Assembly (NCBI GenBank): GCA_049513695.1
Contig: JBEKVW010000099.1
Span: forward strand, 1-7,003
DNA: 7,003 bases
Source: UBA1162 sp049513695
GTDB lineage: Bacteria > Chloroflexota > Dehalococcoidia > GIF9 > UBA5629
Direction of reading: 5' to 3'
A program made the translations under genes and the position numbers. Below the pieces are notes generated by a model. It searched no databases, had not been told where the DNA came from, and saw nothing but the letters and a program-made list of their open reading frames with translations. Shown here in pieces: positions 5,571 through 7,003 of this stretch. Within the stretch, counting starts at the first letter, position 1, and the number at the start of each line of letters is the position of its first letter.

Positions 5571-5599
5571 TTGACACATTTAAACCCCTGTGCTAGTAT
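5571..5599 (+). promoter_or_regulatory. rRNA promoter for the 16S gene
   Basis: TTGACA at 5571-5576 is a perfect -35. After exactly 17 bp comes TAGTAT at 5594-5599, preceded by TGC at 5591-5593, an extended -10. Transcription should begin near 5606. The promoter starts 17 bp after the stop codon of the small terminase-like gene, so any upstream AT-rich activating element would lie inside that coding sequence. Confidence 0.82.
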
Positions 5600-5617
5600 A
5601 TCCTCTGTTTCTCTAAA

Positions 5618-5630
5618 CGTACCTTAACAA
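5618..5630 (+). promoter_or_regulatory. boxA-like antitermination element in the rRNA leader
   Basis: CGTACCTTAACAA closely resembles the boxA core CTTTAACAA found in bacterial rRNA leaders, where NusB-S10 binds nascent RNA and prevents premature termination. It lies about 12 nt after the predicted start site and before the mature 16S 5' end, as expected. Evidence is motif and position only. Confidence 0.5.
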
Positions 5631-5654
5631 CTGGATAGTGGAAGGAAGGTTCTT

Positions 5655-7003
<1,349 letters not shown>

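Overview
The window looks like a bacterial chromosome segment from the Chloroflexota, most likely a member of the Dehalococcoidia. The 16S rRNA gene at the right end is the basis for this; the taxon is judged by eye, not by alignment. Core and accessory DNA alternate. The two ends hold housekeeping genes: an EF-G-like translation GTPase on the left and 16S rRNA on the right. About 4 kb of visibly more AT-rich sequence lies between them and looks acquired.

Layout: (1) 1-1074, minus strand, the N-terminal half of an EF-G-like GTPase cut by the window edge, with a clear promoter (TTGACG-N18-TACAAT) and Shine-Dalgarno. (2) 1191-1424, plus strand, a 77-residue protein of unknown function, convergent with the next gene and only 12 bp from it. 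(3) 1437-5119, minus strand, five genes pointing the same way. In transcription order they are a 327-aa TPR protein, an 80-aa membrane-anchored protein, a ~139-aa unknown protein, a 191-aa protein made almost entirely of TPR repeats, and a 411-aa protein with the pattern of a PD-(D/E)XK nuclease. The first four are tightly packed and the second is translationally coupled to the first. The nuclease follows a 157-bp gap with its own candidate -10 box and a small palindrome. (4) 5203-5553, plus strand, an orphan phage-type small-terminase/HTH protein. (5) 5571-7003, an rRNA promoter starting 17 bp after that gene's stop codon, a very short leader with a boxA-like element, and the first ~1350 nt of 16S rRNA.

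The best candidate for an undescribed system is the five-gene minus-strand cluster. Two TPR scaffolds, a small membrane protein, an unknown protein and a putative nuclease, next to a phage gene and between two core genes, would fit a defence or mobile-element-derived module. That is inference from architecture and context; no gene here is a recognised member of a named defence system. No tRNA, CRISPR array, transposase, integrase or convincing intrinsic terminator was seen. No gene-free stretch exceeds 300 bp.
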